Of a stretch of 64,000 nt of DNA, positions 37,818-47,056 are shown one piece after another. The translations under genes and the position numbers were made by a program. The stretch's first letter is position 1, and each line of letters starts with the position of its first letter. The notes under the pieces are model-generated. The model was not told the origin of the DNA. It searched no databases and saw only the letters and a list, made by a program, of their open reading frames with translations. Source of the stretch: Bombilactobacillus bombi (GTDB taxonomy: Bacteria; Bacillota; Bacilli; Lactobacillales; Lactobacillaceae); NCBI RefSeq assembly GCF_013607485.1, contig NZ_SCHP01000007.1, positions 1 through 64,000 of the forward strand, given 5' to 3'.

Positions 37818-38373
37818 AGAAGTCATTGTGGTGGAGGGACGTTCAGATACAGCACGCTTACACCAAGTACTAGGACCAGTTGATACTATTGAAACCCAGG
37901 GTTCCGCACTTAGTGATACCACCATTAATTTAATTAAAAAGGCCCAGCAGCAACGTGGGGTAATTGTGATTACTGATCCTGACTTTAATGGGCAAAAAAT
38001 CCGCCAAAAAATCATGACTGCTGTTCCCCAGGCTAAACAAGTTTACTTGCGACGCCAAGATAGCGTTCCTGCTAATCATCAGGGCAGTTTAGGTTTAGAA
38101 CATGCTAGTGCAGCCGTAATTAAACAGGCATTAGAGCAGGTCTGGACACCACTGACACAAGCTCCCATAACTATTGCACAACAGCAGTTAGTGGATTGGG
38201 GCTTACTTGGTGGAGTAGATGCTCAAAAATTACGTTCTTTAGTGGGCGATATCTTGCATATTGGCTACGCCAATGCTAAGCAATTTCCCCGGCGCTTAGC
38301 AATGTTTGCAATTTCAGCTCCCCAATTACAAGCAGCCTTAAAACAAGCAAAAGAGGAATTATATGGTAGTTGA
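37804..38373 (+). CDS. rnmV: Ribonuclease M5
   Basis: A 189-aa Toprim nuclease maturing 5S rRNA. Seen: VVEGRSDTARL, the ITDPDFNGQKIR Toprim motif, and the GLEHASA segment. It overlaps both tatD (14 bases) and rsmA (11 bases), implying tight translational coupling. Confidence 0.96.
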   Translation: MKRIKEVIVVEGRSDTARLHQVLGPVDTIETQGSALSDTTINLIKKAQQQRGVIVITDPDFNGQKIRQKIMTAVPQAKQVYLRRQDSVPANHQGSLGLEHASAAVIKQALEQVWTPLTQAPITIAQQQLVDWGLLGGVDAQKLRSLVGDILHIGYANAKQFPRRLAMFAISAPQLQAALKQAKEELYGS

Positions 38374-39274
38374 AAAATTTGATATTGCGGATCCCTTACG
38401 AACGCGAGCGATTATAGATCGCTATCAGGTGCGGGCTCATAAATCCTTAGGCCAAAATTTTTTACGTGATCCGCAGGTAATCGATCAGATTGTGGACGCT
38501 GCGGACATCAACTCTGATGATATTATCTTAGAGGTAGGACCAGGAATTGGCGGTCTCACCCAGCAACTGGCAAAAGTTGCAGACCATGTTTATGCTTGGG
38601 AAATTGATCAGCACTTAATTCCCATTTTACGCGAAAATTTAGCCTCATTGGAAAATATTACAATTATTCCAGCAGATATTTTGCAAGTTAATTTGGAAGA
38701 ATTTTTCACACAAGCCCACTTAACTCAGCGTACGGTTAAAGTAGTTGCTAATTTGCCTTATTATATTACTACGCCGATTTTAATGCGCTTTTTGCAGACG
38801 AGTGTGCCTTTACAAAGTCTGGTGCTTATGATGCAAAAGGAAGTGGCTCAAAGAGTTTGTGCACAGCCTCAGCATCATGAATATGGGGCTTTAAGCGTTA
38901 GCGTTCAGGCTAAGAGTGCTGTGGCGATTACTCAAATTGTATCTCGTAATGCTTTTATTCCACAGCCTAAAGTAGATTCTGCCGTAGTTAAATTTGATTT
39001 AACGGCAGATTTACCGATTAAGATTGCCGATTATGCAGCTTTTACGAAATTTGCTCAGATTATTTTTTGCCATAAGCGCAAGACTCTTTGGAATAATCTT
39101 TTAGCATATTTTGGCAAAACTGAAGCTCACCGCCAGGAATTAACCCAAATATATCAGCAGTTGGGCTATGTTGCGACTATTAGAGCAGAACAGTTAACTT
39201 TAGGACAAATTGTCGAGCTGCAGGGAGCTTTAAGTAAGTTGCTATCAGAAAAAAATAAAAATTCTTTTAATTAG
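38363..39274 (+). CDS. rsmA: 16S rRNA dimethyladenosine transferase
   Basis: A 303-aa SAM-dependent methyltransferase modifying the two adenines of the 16S 3' hairpin. Seen: KSLGQNFLRDPQVI, ILEVGPGIGGLT (SAM loop), the catalytic NLPYYITTPI, and a C-terminal helical domain. Confidence 0.97.
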   Translation: MVVEKFDIADPLRTRAIIDRYQVRAHKSLGQNFLRDPQVIDQIVDAADINSDDIILEVGPGIGGLTQQLAKVADHVYAWEIDQHLIPILRENLASLENITIIPADILQVNLEEFFTQAHLTQRTVKVVANLPYYITTPILMRFLQTSVPLQSLVLMMQKEVAQRVCAQPQHHEYGALSVSVQAKSAVAITQIVSRNAFIPQPKVDSAVVKFDLTADLPIKIADYAAFTKFAQIIFCHKRKTLWNNLLAYFGKTEAHRQELTQIYQQLGYVATIRAEQLTLGQIVELQGALSKLLSEKNKNSFN

Positions 39275-39275
39275 A

Positions 39276-39304
39276 TTGAATTTTATTAATTTTTGTGATA
39301 TACT
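39276..39304 (+). promoter_or_regulatory. Promoter of veg
   Basis: TTGAAT at 39276-39281 and TATACT at 39299-39304 with a 17-base spacer. Confidence 0.75.
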
Positions 39305-39327
39305 GTACCCGCGAAGGGGTTGAGTAT

Positions 39328-39561
39328 ATGCCAGTATCATTTGCTTCAATCAAGAACGACTTGGATAGCCATATTGGTGATGATATCACGATTGTGGCAC
39401 AAGCTGGTCGTAAGCGCGTAACCCGGCGTCATGGGAAATTAGCCGAAACTTTTCATTCCGTCTTTGTCGTGGATTTAGATCCAACGGAGAATTCTTTTGA
39501 GCGGGTTTCGTATAGTTATGTAGATTTATTAACAAAGTCAATTGAATTGACTTTTGACTAA
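39328..39561 (+). CDS. veg: Veg family protein
   Basis: A 77-aa protein. The sequence IKNDLDSHIGDDITIVAQAGRKRVTRRHGKL is diagnostic for Veg, a small protein conserved in Firmicutes and linked in B. subtilis to biofilm gene control. It has its own strong promoter and a dedicated terminator, so it should be highly transcribed as a short mRNA. ATG 39328 fits the family length; the open frame upstream covers the promoter. Confidence 0.93.
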   Translation: MPVSFASIKNDLDSHIGDDITIVAQAGRKRVTRRHGKLAETFHSVFVVDLDPTENSFERVSYSYVDLLTKSIELTFD

Positions 39562-39584
39562 GATTGCGAAAGCAATCTTTTTTT
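39560..39584 (+). terminator. Terminator after veg
   Basis: AGATTGC-gaaa-GCAATCT followed by a T-run, overlapping the stop codon. Confidence 0.92.
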
Positions 39585-39612
39585 ATGCAAAAAATTCCTT
39601 ACTAATGGCCAA

Positions 39613-39625
39613 ATTGTTCGGTTTA
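39613..39625 (-). promoter_or_regulatory. PurBox upstream of purR
   Basis: On the minus strand TAAACCGAACAAT matches the PurBox consensus AWWWCCGAACWWT at 12 of 13 positions. It lies 6 bases upstream of the TATAAT at 39631-39636 and 45 bases before the purR start, suggesting autoregulation. Confidence 0.65.
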
Positions 39626-39669
39626 TCGGTTATAATGATACTAAAACAAAAGTTAAGTAGGGACATTTT

Positions 39670-40515
39670 ATGAAAATACGAAGAAGCGAGCGGTTAATCG
39701 ATATGACTCATTATTTAGAAACGCAGCCTTATCGACTAATTCCATTGCCTTTTTTTGCTGAAAAATATCAATCAGCTAAATCTTCCATTAGTGAGGATAT
39801 TGGTATCTTAAAACATGCCTTTTTAGCTAATAATATTGGCTATATTGAAACTCTGCCGGGCGCTGGCGGCGGCGTGATGTATACTCCGGGTATTAGTCAA
39901 AAGCAAGCCGAGAAGTATCTTGTTACTTTGCAGCAGAAGTTGTCTGATCCGCAGCGGATTTTACCGGGGGGATATTTATATTCTTCAGATATCATTGGGG
40001 ATCCGGCTTTATTACGCCAAATTGGTTTACTCATTGCCACACGCTATGCTGGTCAAAAAGTTGACGCGGTTATGACGGTGGCCACTAAGGGAATTCCGAT
40101 TGCTCAAAGCGTGGCTTATTATCTGAACGTACCCTTTGTAATTGTTCGGAGAGAATCCAAAGTTACGGAAGGGCCGACTTTGAGTGTTAATTATGAATCA
40201 GGTTCTTCTTCACGAGTTGAAAAAATGGAACTTTCTAAAAGGAGTTTGCCAAGTGGGGCTCGGGTAATCGCGGTTGATGATTTTATGAAAGGTGGCGGTA
40301 CTGTTAGCGGAATGCGGAATTTAATCCGCGAATTTGCTGGAGAACTGTTGGGCATTAGTGTCTTGGTTGATTCTAGTGCGCAGCGTAAAATTGACGCCAA
40401 TTTGGTTACGACCTTATTAAATGTGCAGCACTTAGATGTCCAAGCTCCAGCTTTAGAAGTGGGCTTTGGTAATTACCTGCAGGTAACAGATTTTAGTCGC
40501 TTTACAAGTAATTAA
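39670..40515 (+). CDS. purR: Purine operon regulator
   Basis: A 281-aa PurR of the Gram-positive type: N-terminal winged helix (residues 1-73: KIRRSERLIDMTHYLETQ) and a phosphoribosyltransferase-like domain with the PRPP motif VIAVDDFMKGGGTVSGM. It binds PRPP and PurBox DNA. A PurBox is found in its own promoter region. Confidence 0.96.
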   Translation: MKIRRSERLIDMTHYLETQPYRLIPLPFFAEKYQSAKSSISEDIGILKHAFLANNIGYIETLPGAGGGVMYTPGISQKQAEKYLVTLQQKLSDPQRILPGGYLYSSDIIGDPALLRQIGLLIATRYAGQKVDAVMTVATKGIPIAQSVAYYLNVPFVIVRRESKVTEGPTLSVNYESGSSSRVEKMELSKRSLPSGARVIAVDDFMKGGGTVSGMRNLIREFAGELLGISVLVDSSAQRKIDANLVTTLLNVQHLDVQAPALEVGFGNYLQVTDFSRFTSN

Positions 40516-40595
40516 CTAGTATAAAATATTGAGCCAGCTTCTCCAATAAGGTATGATATTGATGTGAAATTATAACGATTGAAGGGAATTTAGAA

Positions 40596-41984
40596 ATGGC
40601 AAATCGTTTTACCGTAATTTTAGCAGCTGGCAAAGGTACACGGATGAAATCCCAATATTATAAGGTTTTACATCCAGTTTGTGGCCGCTCAATGGTTGAA
40701 CATGTTTTGACTCAAGTTGAGCATGTGGCACCTGCTAAAATTATTACGGTGATAGCAGCTGGTGCAAAGCAAGTACAAGAGGTATTAGGCAAGCGGACAG
40801 AATATGTAGAACAAAAAGAGCAGTTAGGAACAGCACATGCTGTTTTACAAGCAGAAAAACTTTTGGGTCACAGTTCTGGCACCACTTTAGTGATGAGTGG
40901 TGATACACCTTTATTTACTGCTGCCACCTTGGAAAAATTATTTACTTATCACGAACAGCAGCACGCCCAGGCGACTATTTTAACCGCCCAGGCACCTAAT
41001 CCGTTTGGGTATGGCCGCGTTGTCCGCAATGCTCAAGGGCAAGTAGAAAAGATTGTCGAGCAAAAGGATGCCACAGCAGTGGAACAAAAAATTCAAGAAA
41101 TTAACACTGGTGTTTATTGTTTTGATAACCAAAAGTTATTTGAATATTTACATCAGGTAAAAAATGATAATGCACAAAAAGAATATTATCTGCCTGATGT
41201 TATTGGCTTGATGCAGCAACATCAAGATCGAGTTTGTGCCTATCAAATGGATAATTTTGACGAATCCATGGGTGTTAATGATCGAGCTGCTTTGGCGCAA
41301 GCCAATAAAATTATGCAAGCACGTATTAATCAATTTCATCTGCAAAATGGGGTCACTTTGTTTGACCCTGAACATACTTGGATTGATGTTGATGTCCAAA
41401 TTGGTGCTGATACGGTGATTGAGCCGAATGTGGTAATTAAAACTGGTAGTAAAATTGGCCGGAATTGCTATATTAGTTCAGGTTCGCGCTTAGTTAAGGC
41501 AACTTTGGAAGATGATGTTAAAGTAACAAGTTCTACGATTGAAGAGGCAATTATGCATCAGGGCAGCAATATTGGGCCTAATTCACATTTGCGGCCACAG
41601 GCAGATATTGGTCCGCAAGTTCATATTGGCAACTTTTGTGAAGTGAAAAATGCCGTCATTGGAGCACGTACCAAAATGGGTCATTTGAGTTATGTCGGTG
41701 ATGCTACACTGGGCAGTGATATTAATATTGGTTGTGGAGTGGTCTTTGTTAACTTTGACGGCCAAAAAAAATGGCATACTGATGTTGGGGATCATGCCTT
41801 TATTGGCAGCAATGCCAACATTGTGGCACCAGTAAAAATTAAAGATCATGCTTTTATTGCTGCTGGTTCAACGATCACTAGCGATGTTCCACAGCACACG
41901 CTTGCCATTGGACGGGCGCGGCAGGTAAACAAAGACAATTATTGGTCTAAGTTACCTCTGGCTAATGATCCAGAATGGCAATAA
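40596..41984 (+). CDS. glmU: Bifunctional N-acetylglucosamine-1-phosphate uridyltransferase/glucosamine-1-P acetyltransferase
   Basis: A 462-aa enzyme producing UDP-GlcNAc for the cell wall. The N-terminal domain has [17 protein letters not shown] and the GDTPLF motif; the C-terminal left-handed beta-helix shows many hexapeptide repeats (for example [19 protein letters not shown]) and the acetyl site GHLSYVGDA. Confidence 0.97.
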   Translation: MANRFTVILAAGKGTRMKSQYYKVLHPVCGRSMVEHVLTQVEHVAPAKIITVIAAGAKQVQEVLGKRTEYVEQKEQLGTAHAVLQAEKLLGHSSGTTLVMSGDTPLFTAATLEKLFTYHEQQHAQATILTAQAPNPFGYGRVVRNAQGQVEKIVEQKDATAVEQKIQEINTGVYCFDNQKLFEYLHQVKNDNAQKEYYLPDVIGLMQQHQDRVCAYQMDNFDESMGVNDRAALAQANKIMQARINQFHLQNGVTLFDPEHTWIDVDVQIGADTVIEPNVVIKTGSKIGRNCYISSGSRLVKATLEDDVKVTSSTIEEAIMHQGSNIGPNSHLRPQADIGPQVHIGNFCEVKNAVIGARTKMGHLSYVGDATLGSDINIGCGVVFVNFDGQKKWHTDVGDHAFIGSNANIVAPVKIKDHAFIAAGSTITSDVPQHTLAIGRARQVNKDNYWSKLPLANDPEWQ

Positions 41985-42026
41985 TTGTTGGAAATTTATT
42001 AATAATTGAGGAAAGTTGAGAGAGCA

Positions 42027-43001
42027 ATGTCGATAAATAAATCTGAATGTGAAATGAAACTTTTTGCGTTAAATTCGAATAAGCCTTTAGCCCAAAAAAT
42101 TTCTAAAGCGGTGGGGGTTCCTTTAGGTAAGACGTCAGTAAGTCGATTTAGTGACGGCGAGATACAGATAAACATTGAGGAAAGTATCCGGGGAGCTGCG
42201 GTTTTTATCATTCAATCTACTTCAGCACCAGTAAATGATAATTTAATGGAATTATTAATCATGATTGATGCTTTAAAACGGGCTTCCGCACAAACTATTA
42301 ATGTAGTGATGCCTTATTATGGATATGCCCGTCAAGATCGTAAGGCCCGTTCTCGAGAACCTATTACAGCCAAGTTAGTTGCCAACATGTTGGAAAAAGC
42401 TGGTGCTGATCGAATATTAGCCTTAGATTTACATGCCGCTCAAATTCAAGGCTTCTTTGATATTCCGGTGGATCATCTTTTTGGAGCACCTTTATTGGCG
42501 GATTACTTTTTAGAAAATCATTTAGATGAAGATGCAGTAGTTGTATCACCAGATCATGGTGGCGTAGTACGAGCGCGGCGTTTAGCTGAATTTTTGAAAG
42601 CTCCAATTGCAATTATTGATAAACGGCGGCCGAAACCTAATGTTTCAGAGGTTATGAATATTATTGGTAATGTTGATGGCAAACGCGCAATTATTATTGA
42701 TGATATGATTGATACAGCTGGAACTATTACTTTAGCTGCTCAAGCCTTAATTGATGCTGGTGCTAAAGAAGTTTATGCTAGCAGCACGCATGCTGTTTTA
42801 TCAGGACCAGCTATTGAGCGATTGGAACAATCACCAATTAAAAAAGTGATTGTCACTGATTCCATCCAATTGCCCGCAGCCAAAAGAATTGCCAAAATGG
42901 TTGAAATTTCCGTTGCGCCTTTAATTGGTGATGCTATTAGTCGTATTTACCATAATGAGCCCGTTAGTCCATTGTTTAACAACAGATTTAAAAGACATTA
43001 A
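42027..43001 (+). CDS. prs: Ribose-phosphate pyrophosphokinase
   Basis: A 324-aa PRPP synthase. Seen: [17 protein letters not shown], the ATP region [38 protein letters not shown] and the PRPP-binding [16 protein letters not shown] 42027 ([11 protein letters not shown]) is preferred, with GAGAGAG upstream; an earlier TTG lacks a site. It lies downstream of purR and glmU, linking PRPP supply to purine regulation. Confidence 0.97.
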   Translation: MSINKSECEMKLFALNSNKPLAQKISKAVGVPLGKTSVSRFSDGEIQINIEESIRGAAVFIIQSTSAPVNDNLMELLIMIDALKRASAQTINVVMPYYGYARQDRKARSREPITAKLVANMLEKAGADRILALDLHAAQIQGFFDIPVDHLFGAPLLADYFLENHLDEDAVVVSPDHGGVVRARRLAEFLKAPIAIIDKRRPKPNVSEVMNIIGNVDGKRAIIIDDMIDTAGTITLAAQALIDAGAKEVYASSTHAVLSGPAIERLEQSPIKKVIVTDSIQLPAAKRIAKMVEISVAPLIGDAISRIYHNEPVSPLFNNRFKRH

Positions 43002-43011
43002 AATAAGTAAT

Positions 43012-43037
43012 AAAAAAGCGGCTGAGGCCGCTTTTTT
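43012..43037. terminator. Bidirectional terminator between prs and mscL
   Basis: AAAAAAGCGGC-tga-GGCCGCTTTTTT: a GC-rich stem with A- and T-runs on its two sides, placed between convergent genes. Confidence 0.88.
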
Positions 43038-43082
43038 GTTTACTTTGAAAATTAGTATATAATATTTAACGCTAAAGAGAAA

Positions 43083-43454
43083 TTAATTCTCTTGTTTTTG
43101 TTTTAATAAATCACGAATTTCTTCCAAATATTGTTCAGACATTTGTTCAGGACTAGGTTGAGCTGGCTGTTCGTTTTTTGGATGATGCAGCTTATTAATG
43201 GCCTTCACAATTAAAAAGACTACAAAAGAAATAATTAAAAATTCAATAACTGCATTTAAAAAGTCGCCCACTTTGAACATGCCAATTGTTAAAGAAGATA
43301 AGTCAATATGTCCTAGAAAAAGTCCAATAAAAGGATTTAAGATATATTTAGTTAGGGCACTGACAATTTTATTAAATGCACCCCCAATAATAACACCAAC
43401 AGATAAGTCCACAACGTTGCCACGTGAGATGAAATCTTTAAATTCTTTTAACAT
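43083..43454 (-). CDS. mscL: Large-conductance mechanosensitive channel
   Basis: A 123-aa MscL: MLKEFKDFISRGNVVDLSVGVIIGGAF (N-terminal helix and TM1), TM2 around VIEFLIISFVVFLIV, and a C-terminal amphipathic helix. It releases solutes on hypo-osmotic shock. ATG 43454 is favoured by AAAGGA upstream at 8 bases; the ATG at 43463 is within that site. Confidence 0.95.
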   Translation of the reverse strand: MLKEFKDFISRGNVVDLSVGVIIGGAFNKIVSALTKYILNPFIGLFLGHIDLSSLTIGMFKVGDFLNAVIEFLIISFVVFLIVKAINKLHHPKNEQPAQPSPEQMSEQYLEEIRDLLKQKQEN

Positions 43455-43469
43455 AATAAACATCCTTTC

Positions 43470-44804
43470 TTATTTTAAAGTTTGATTAACAATTTGAGCT
43501 TGAAATTCTCGTAGATAGGGAGCAAATGTACTACTTTCAGGTGCAGCCAACATTTCTTTAGGGAAATAAAAACGATGATCGCCACTTTGACGGCCACTTA
43601 AAGCCTGTACAAGCGGGCTAATGGTCGACAATTCCTCTAAAGTGCCATCGTGCTGTTGAAATTCAATTTGTGTTTTAGGTTCTTTAGATGAGGGACGATA
43701 TAAGTCATAAGGTAAATCAAAGCTATTATTGATTGCTGTATAAAATTGTTGATTAAAGCCAGCATTTTGCACGAGCTCTTGTAAGTAATGAATTTTATTT
43801 TGCTGCTCAGGCGCAAAAATAATGGACTTAAAAGGTCGCCGATCTAAGAAACGGTGTACTAAATCCCGCAAAATTGCGTCGGGATGATCCCGCCATAGAT
43901 TGAAGTAAGTATTTAAAACATCATCATCTAAACGGACATAATCACTGACAGTAATTTGATTCTCAAAAAAGGGTATCAGCAAACTCGGCATTTCAAATCC
44001 TGCCATTTCTCCTTGTTCATACAGATATTTGGCGCGATGTAAAAGCTGAAGTAAAATAACTTCCATTCCCCGCGAAACGGGATGAAAGTAAACTTGTTGG
44101 TACATTTGAAAACGCGATACAATGTAATCTTCGACCGCATGCATTCCCTCAATATTAAAAGCAATACCCCCAGCATAAGGCCGAATTACACGCATAATTC
44201 GCGTGAGATCAAACATTCCGTATTGAGTTCCTGTATAATAGGCATCCCGTAAAAGATAATCCATCCGATCAGCATCTATTTGACTAGAAATCATTTGCAC
44301 TACTTGTTCATTAGGATAAGTCTTGGCAATCACACTAGCTACTTGGTCAGGAAAGTTCGGGGATACTTTTTGGAGAACCTGATTAACATGAGTGCTAGGA
44401 TCAGTGATAATTTTTTGTGTCCATATTTCATGGTTCGTATGGAAAATGTGTTCAAAGGTGTGTGAATAAGGTCCGTGGCCAATATCATGTAATAATGCGG
44501 CACATAAGGCGACTAAACGCTGTTGATCATCCCATAAACCATCATCAGGGGATGTGCTGGGGTAATTTCGGGCAAAAGTATCACAAATTCGCCTAGTAAC
44601 TTCATAAACACCTAAACAATGACCAAAGCGTGAATGTTCTGCTCCATGAAAGGTAAATGAAGTTGTCCCTAATTGTTTGATTCGGCGTAAACGTTGAAAC
44701 TCCGGCGTATTAATTAAATCCAAGATAACTCGATGTTGTACGTGGATATAATTATGTACGGGGTCGCGAAAAACCTTTTCTCGAGTTAACAGATCACTTT
44801 CCAT
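43470..44804 (-). CDS. HD-domain phosphohydrolase (YwfO/SAMHD-like)
   Basis: A 444-aa protein with the HD signature EHSRFGHCLGVYEVT and LLHDIGHGPYSHTFEH, then SQIDADRMDYLLRDA. These are typical of YwfO-type dNTP triphosphohydrolases of Firmicutes. It lies 3 bases downstream of the lipL-like gene and is probably co-transcribed with it. Confidence 0.88.
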   Translation of the reverse strand: MESDLLTREKVFRDPVHNYIHVQHRVILDLINTPEFQRLRRIKQLGTTSFTFHGAEHSRFGHCLGVYEVTRRICDTFARNYPSTSPDDGLWDDQQRLVALCAALLHDIGHGPYSHTFEHIFHTNHEIWTQKIITDPSTHVNQVLQKVSPNFPDQVASVIAKTYPNEQVVQMISSQIDADRMDYLLRDAYYTGTQYGMFDLTRIMRVIRPYAGGIAFNIEGMHAVEDYIVSRFQMYQQVYFHPVSRGMEVILLQLLHRAKYLYEQGEMAGFEMPSLLIPFFENQITVSDYVRLDDDVLNTYFNLWRDHPDAILRDLVHRFLDRRPFKSIIFAPEQQNKIHYLQELVQNAGFNQQFYTAINNSFDLPYDLYRPSSKEPKTQIEFQQHDGTLEELSTISPLVQALSGRQSGDHRFYFPKEMLAAPESSTFAPYLREFQAQIVNQTLK

Positions 44805-44807
44805 TAA

Positions 44808-45620
44808 TTATTCTCCTTTGGTTAAAACTCGGTTTAATCTTTGTTGTTGAGCTTTTTGCTTAGTAATGATTTTTTTATAATTAACTTGTTGCTGCAACAA
44901 AGCTGGCGTCAAAATTTCTAAAGCGGGATGGGAAGTTTTAAAAGCCTGCATTAAACGTTTTTTACAGTCATTTAGAGTTAACTGACCTTCCAAAAAATCC
45001 TGAATATTGGCCATTGTCTCCGGCCAAACTTTAGGATAGGCTTCATTGCTAGTAGTATTAGCTGCTTGATAAAATCGCTGTAAGAGCTGCCCGCGCGCCG
45101 ATTGGTCACCATTAACGGATAGATATAACATAACGACGACAGCATCACCTTGGCGTCTTTGGGCAATACCGCCGACTTTTTGCTGCTGCACTACGACATC
45201 AAAGTCACCAGGGCAATAAGAATGCACTACCTCATAATGTTTTAGAGTCAACTCCGGAAAAGCCTTTTGAAGATAATCAAATACTAGTTGGTAAGCTTGA
45301 TTAACGTCAATTGTATGGGCTTGAGGAATAAAAAAACTTATATTTAAAATACCCGGTTCGCTAATAACTGCAAGTCCACCAGAGTTGCGAATAAAGGCTT
45401 GATAATCGCTAGCTTGTAAAACTTTTAAGCCGGCAGCTAAGTCTGTTAGGTGCTTGTCCCGCAATCCTAAAATGACAGTTGGACAACTTTGCCAAAAATG
45501 TAAAATAGGTTGTTGGCTACTGCTGCACCACTGCAGTAAATAATTAGTTTCAGGAAAAATATCTTCTAATTGGGCTGCTGTTGCATAATCGTGGTCATAA
45601 ACCCAAGCAGTACTTGGCAT
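44808..45620 (-). CDS. Octanoyl-[GcvH]:protein N-octanoyltransferase-like (LipL type)
   Basis: A 270-aa member of the BPL/LplA/LipB superfamily. Seen: RNSGGLAVISEPGILNISFF, and SYCPGDFDVVVQQQKVGGIAQRRQ containing Cys136 and Lys148, positions that fit the LipL catalytic Cys and conserved Lys. LipL moves octanoyl/lipoyl groups between carrier domains such as GcvH and the E2 subunits. A lipoate ligase role is the main alternative, but the Cys favours amidotransferase. Confidence 0.75.
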   Translation of the reverse strand: MPSTAWVYDHDYATAAQLEDIFPETNYLLQWCSSSQQPILHFWQSCPTVILGLRDKHLTDLAAGLKVLQASDYQAFIRNSGGLAVISEPGILNISFFIPQAHTIDVNQAYQLVFDYLQKAFPELTLKHYEVVHSYCPGDFDVVVQQQKVGGIAQRRQGDAVVVMLYLSVNGDQSARGQLLQRFYQAANTTSNEAYPKVWPETMANIQDFLEGQLTLNDCKKRLMQAFKTSHPALEILTPALLQQQVNYKKIITKQKAQQQRLNRVLTKGE

Positions 45621-45725
45621 AAATATTTCATCTCCCTATCTAATTGTAGTTTAGTCAAAAAAATACTCAATTACAAATCCAACTTTACCAAAAATTATGC
45701 ATAAAGAAAAATTAATAGTGTTTAT

Positions 45726-45755
45726 TTGGCAGGGGAGGTTGTTAATCGTTATAAT
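45726..45755 (+). promoter_or_regulatory. Promoter upstream of the DUF1934 gene
   Basis: TTGGCA at 45726-45731 and TATAAT at 45750-45755 with an 18-base spacer. Confidence 0.65.
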
Positions 45756-45803
45756 AAGGAAGTGAATTTGATAATTTAGATTGATGTTATTGAAGGTGAA
45801 ACC

Positions 45804-46241
45804 ATGACGGCCCGACAGGCACAAAATGTTCAAATTAATTTGACGATTCGCACCACACAAAATGGTCATACTAATCAGTATTCTTTTCAAGAGCATGGCC
45901 AGATAATTACTATTGGCGATCAACTTTATTTACGCTATCAGGAAACTAATTCCCAGCAAAAAATTAAAGTACTTTTTAAGATATCAGCCGATAACTTACT
46001 AACTATTAAAAGAGCAGTGGATAATCAACCTACCACCCGTCTAGTATTTAGCCGCCAGCATGATCAGATGGCGAGTTATCCGACCGAGTATGGGGACTTA
46101 GCTTTAGTAACACACACTAAAAAAATGCGCCTCGTTATTTCCAAAATTCCATTGACGGGCGAAATAAATTTGGAATATTCATTGAGGTCGCAAAATAATT
46201 TAGTCGGCGATTATAAGTTAAGATTGATTTTTAAGGGGTAA
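45804..46241 (+). CDS. DUF1934 family protein (YwiB-like)
   Basis: A 145-aa protein with alternating beta-strand pattern and the YPTEYGDLALVTHTKKMRL motif characteristic of DUF1934 calycin-like proteins. Function unknown. It sits before rpoE, the usual neighbourhood in Firmicutes. Confidence 0.85.
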   Translation: MTARQAQNVQINLTIRTTQNGHTNQYSFQEHGQIITIGDQLYLRYQETNSQQKIKVLFKISADNLLTIKRAVDNQPTTRLVFSRQHDQMASYPTEYGDLALVTHTKKMRLVISKIPLTGEINLEYSLRSQNNLVGDYKLRLIFKG

Positions 46242-46285
46242 ATCGGTAAGATTAAAGACAGACTGTTGAAAGGATGTGGACGTAG

Positions 46286-46882
46286 TTGGCTTTAGAACTC
46301 AAGCAATTCGACGGTGAAAATAAAGCAAATTTATCAATGATTGAAGTAGCCCAGGCTATTTTAACGCAAAAAGGTGAGGCAATGTCTTTTGCAGATATTG
46401 TCAATGAAATTCAGCAATATTTAGGTAAAAGCGATCAAGAAATTCGGGAACGGCTGCCACAATTTTATACAGATTTAAATGATGACGGTGGCTTTATCTC
46501 TTTAGGGGAGAATGTTTGGGGACTACGGACTTGGTATCCTTATGATTCGGTAGATGAAGAAGTTAATCATCCTGAAGATGCTGAAGATGTTAAGACACCA
46601 GCAATTAAGCGGGTTAATGCTTTCTTAGATGATGACGAAGATGAAGACGACGATGTTATCGACTACGATGATGACAGCACTGATGTCTTAGATGATGACA
46701 GTGAAGAGGATAAGGTGCCTGATTTATCACAGTTCTCGCATTCGGAACTAAACTTTGATGATGAAGAAAATACTTTGCCTGATGACGATGAATTAGATGA
46801 TGGTCTGGAAGGCGATTTAAGTGAATTTGCCGATGATGATGAAGAAGAAGACGATGAAGATAATCCCGATAAGGATAATTAA
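46286..46882 (+). CDS. rpoE: DNA-directed RNA polymerase delta subunit
   Basis: A 198-aa delta factor. The N-terminal HARE-HTH domain (residues ~1-90: [20 protein letters not shown] ... [14 protein letters not shown]) is followed by a long acidic, disordered tail rich in Asp and Glu. It recycles RNA polymerase and tunes promoter selection. TTG 46286 is the likely start; GAAAGGA lies about 12 bases upstream, a long spacing. Confidence 0.95.
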   Translation: MALELKQFDGENKANLSMIEVAQAILTQKGEAMSFADIVNEIQQYLGKSDQEIRERLPQFYTDLNDDGGFISLGENVWGLRTWYPYDSVDEEVNHPEDAEDVKTPAIKRVNAFLDDDEDEDDDVIDYDDDSTDVLDDDSEEDKVPDLSQFSHSELNFDDEENTLPDDDELDDGLEGDLSEFADDDEEEDDEDNPDKDN

Positions 46883-46895
46883 TAATTAAAAAAGT

Positions 46896-46935
46896 TTGAC
46901 GATTCTGTTAAATATTTATACAATGTTATTTGGGC
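46896..46935 (+). promoter_or_regulatory. pyrG promoter with GGGC initially transcribed sequence
   Basis: TTGACG (46896-46901), a 17-base spacer, TACAAT (46919-46924), then GGGC at 46932-46935 at the expected start site, 7 bases after the -10. GGGC is the sequence at which B. subtilis pyrG undergoes reiterative G addition when CTP is scarce. Confidence 0.78.
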
Positions 46936-46954
46936 GCTTTATAGTGCGTTGAGC

Positions 46955-46995
46955 AGGCTCTCTATTCTAGGTAAATGTGAATGGAGGCCTTTTTT
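46955..46995 (+). terminator. pyrG leader attenuator
   Basis: AGG(C)TCTCTATTC and GAATGGAGGCCT form a roughly 12-bp stem with one bulged C, followed by TTTTT. Its 5' arm has the pyrimidine tract CTCTCT, which an extra poly-G tract at the mRNA 5' end could pair with, preventing termination. Confidence 0.8.
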
Positions 46996-47056
46996 CATTT
47001 ATTAGATTGACCACATTAGTTCCACCCAGCTAATCTAAATTAAGGGAGATAGGTAC

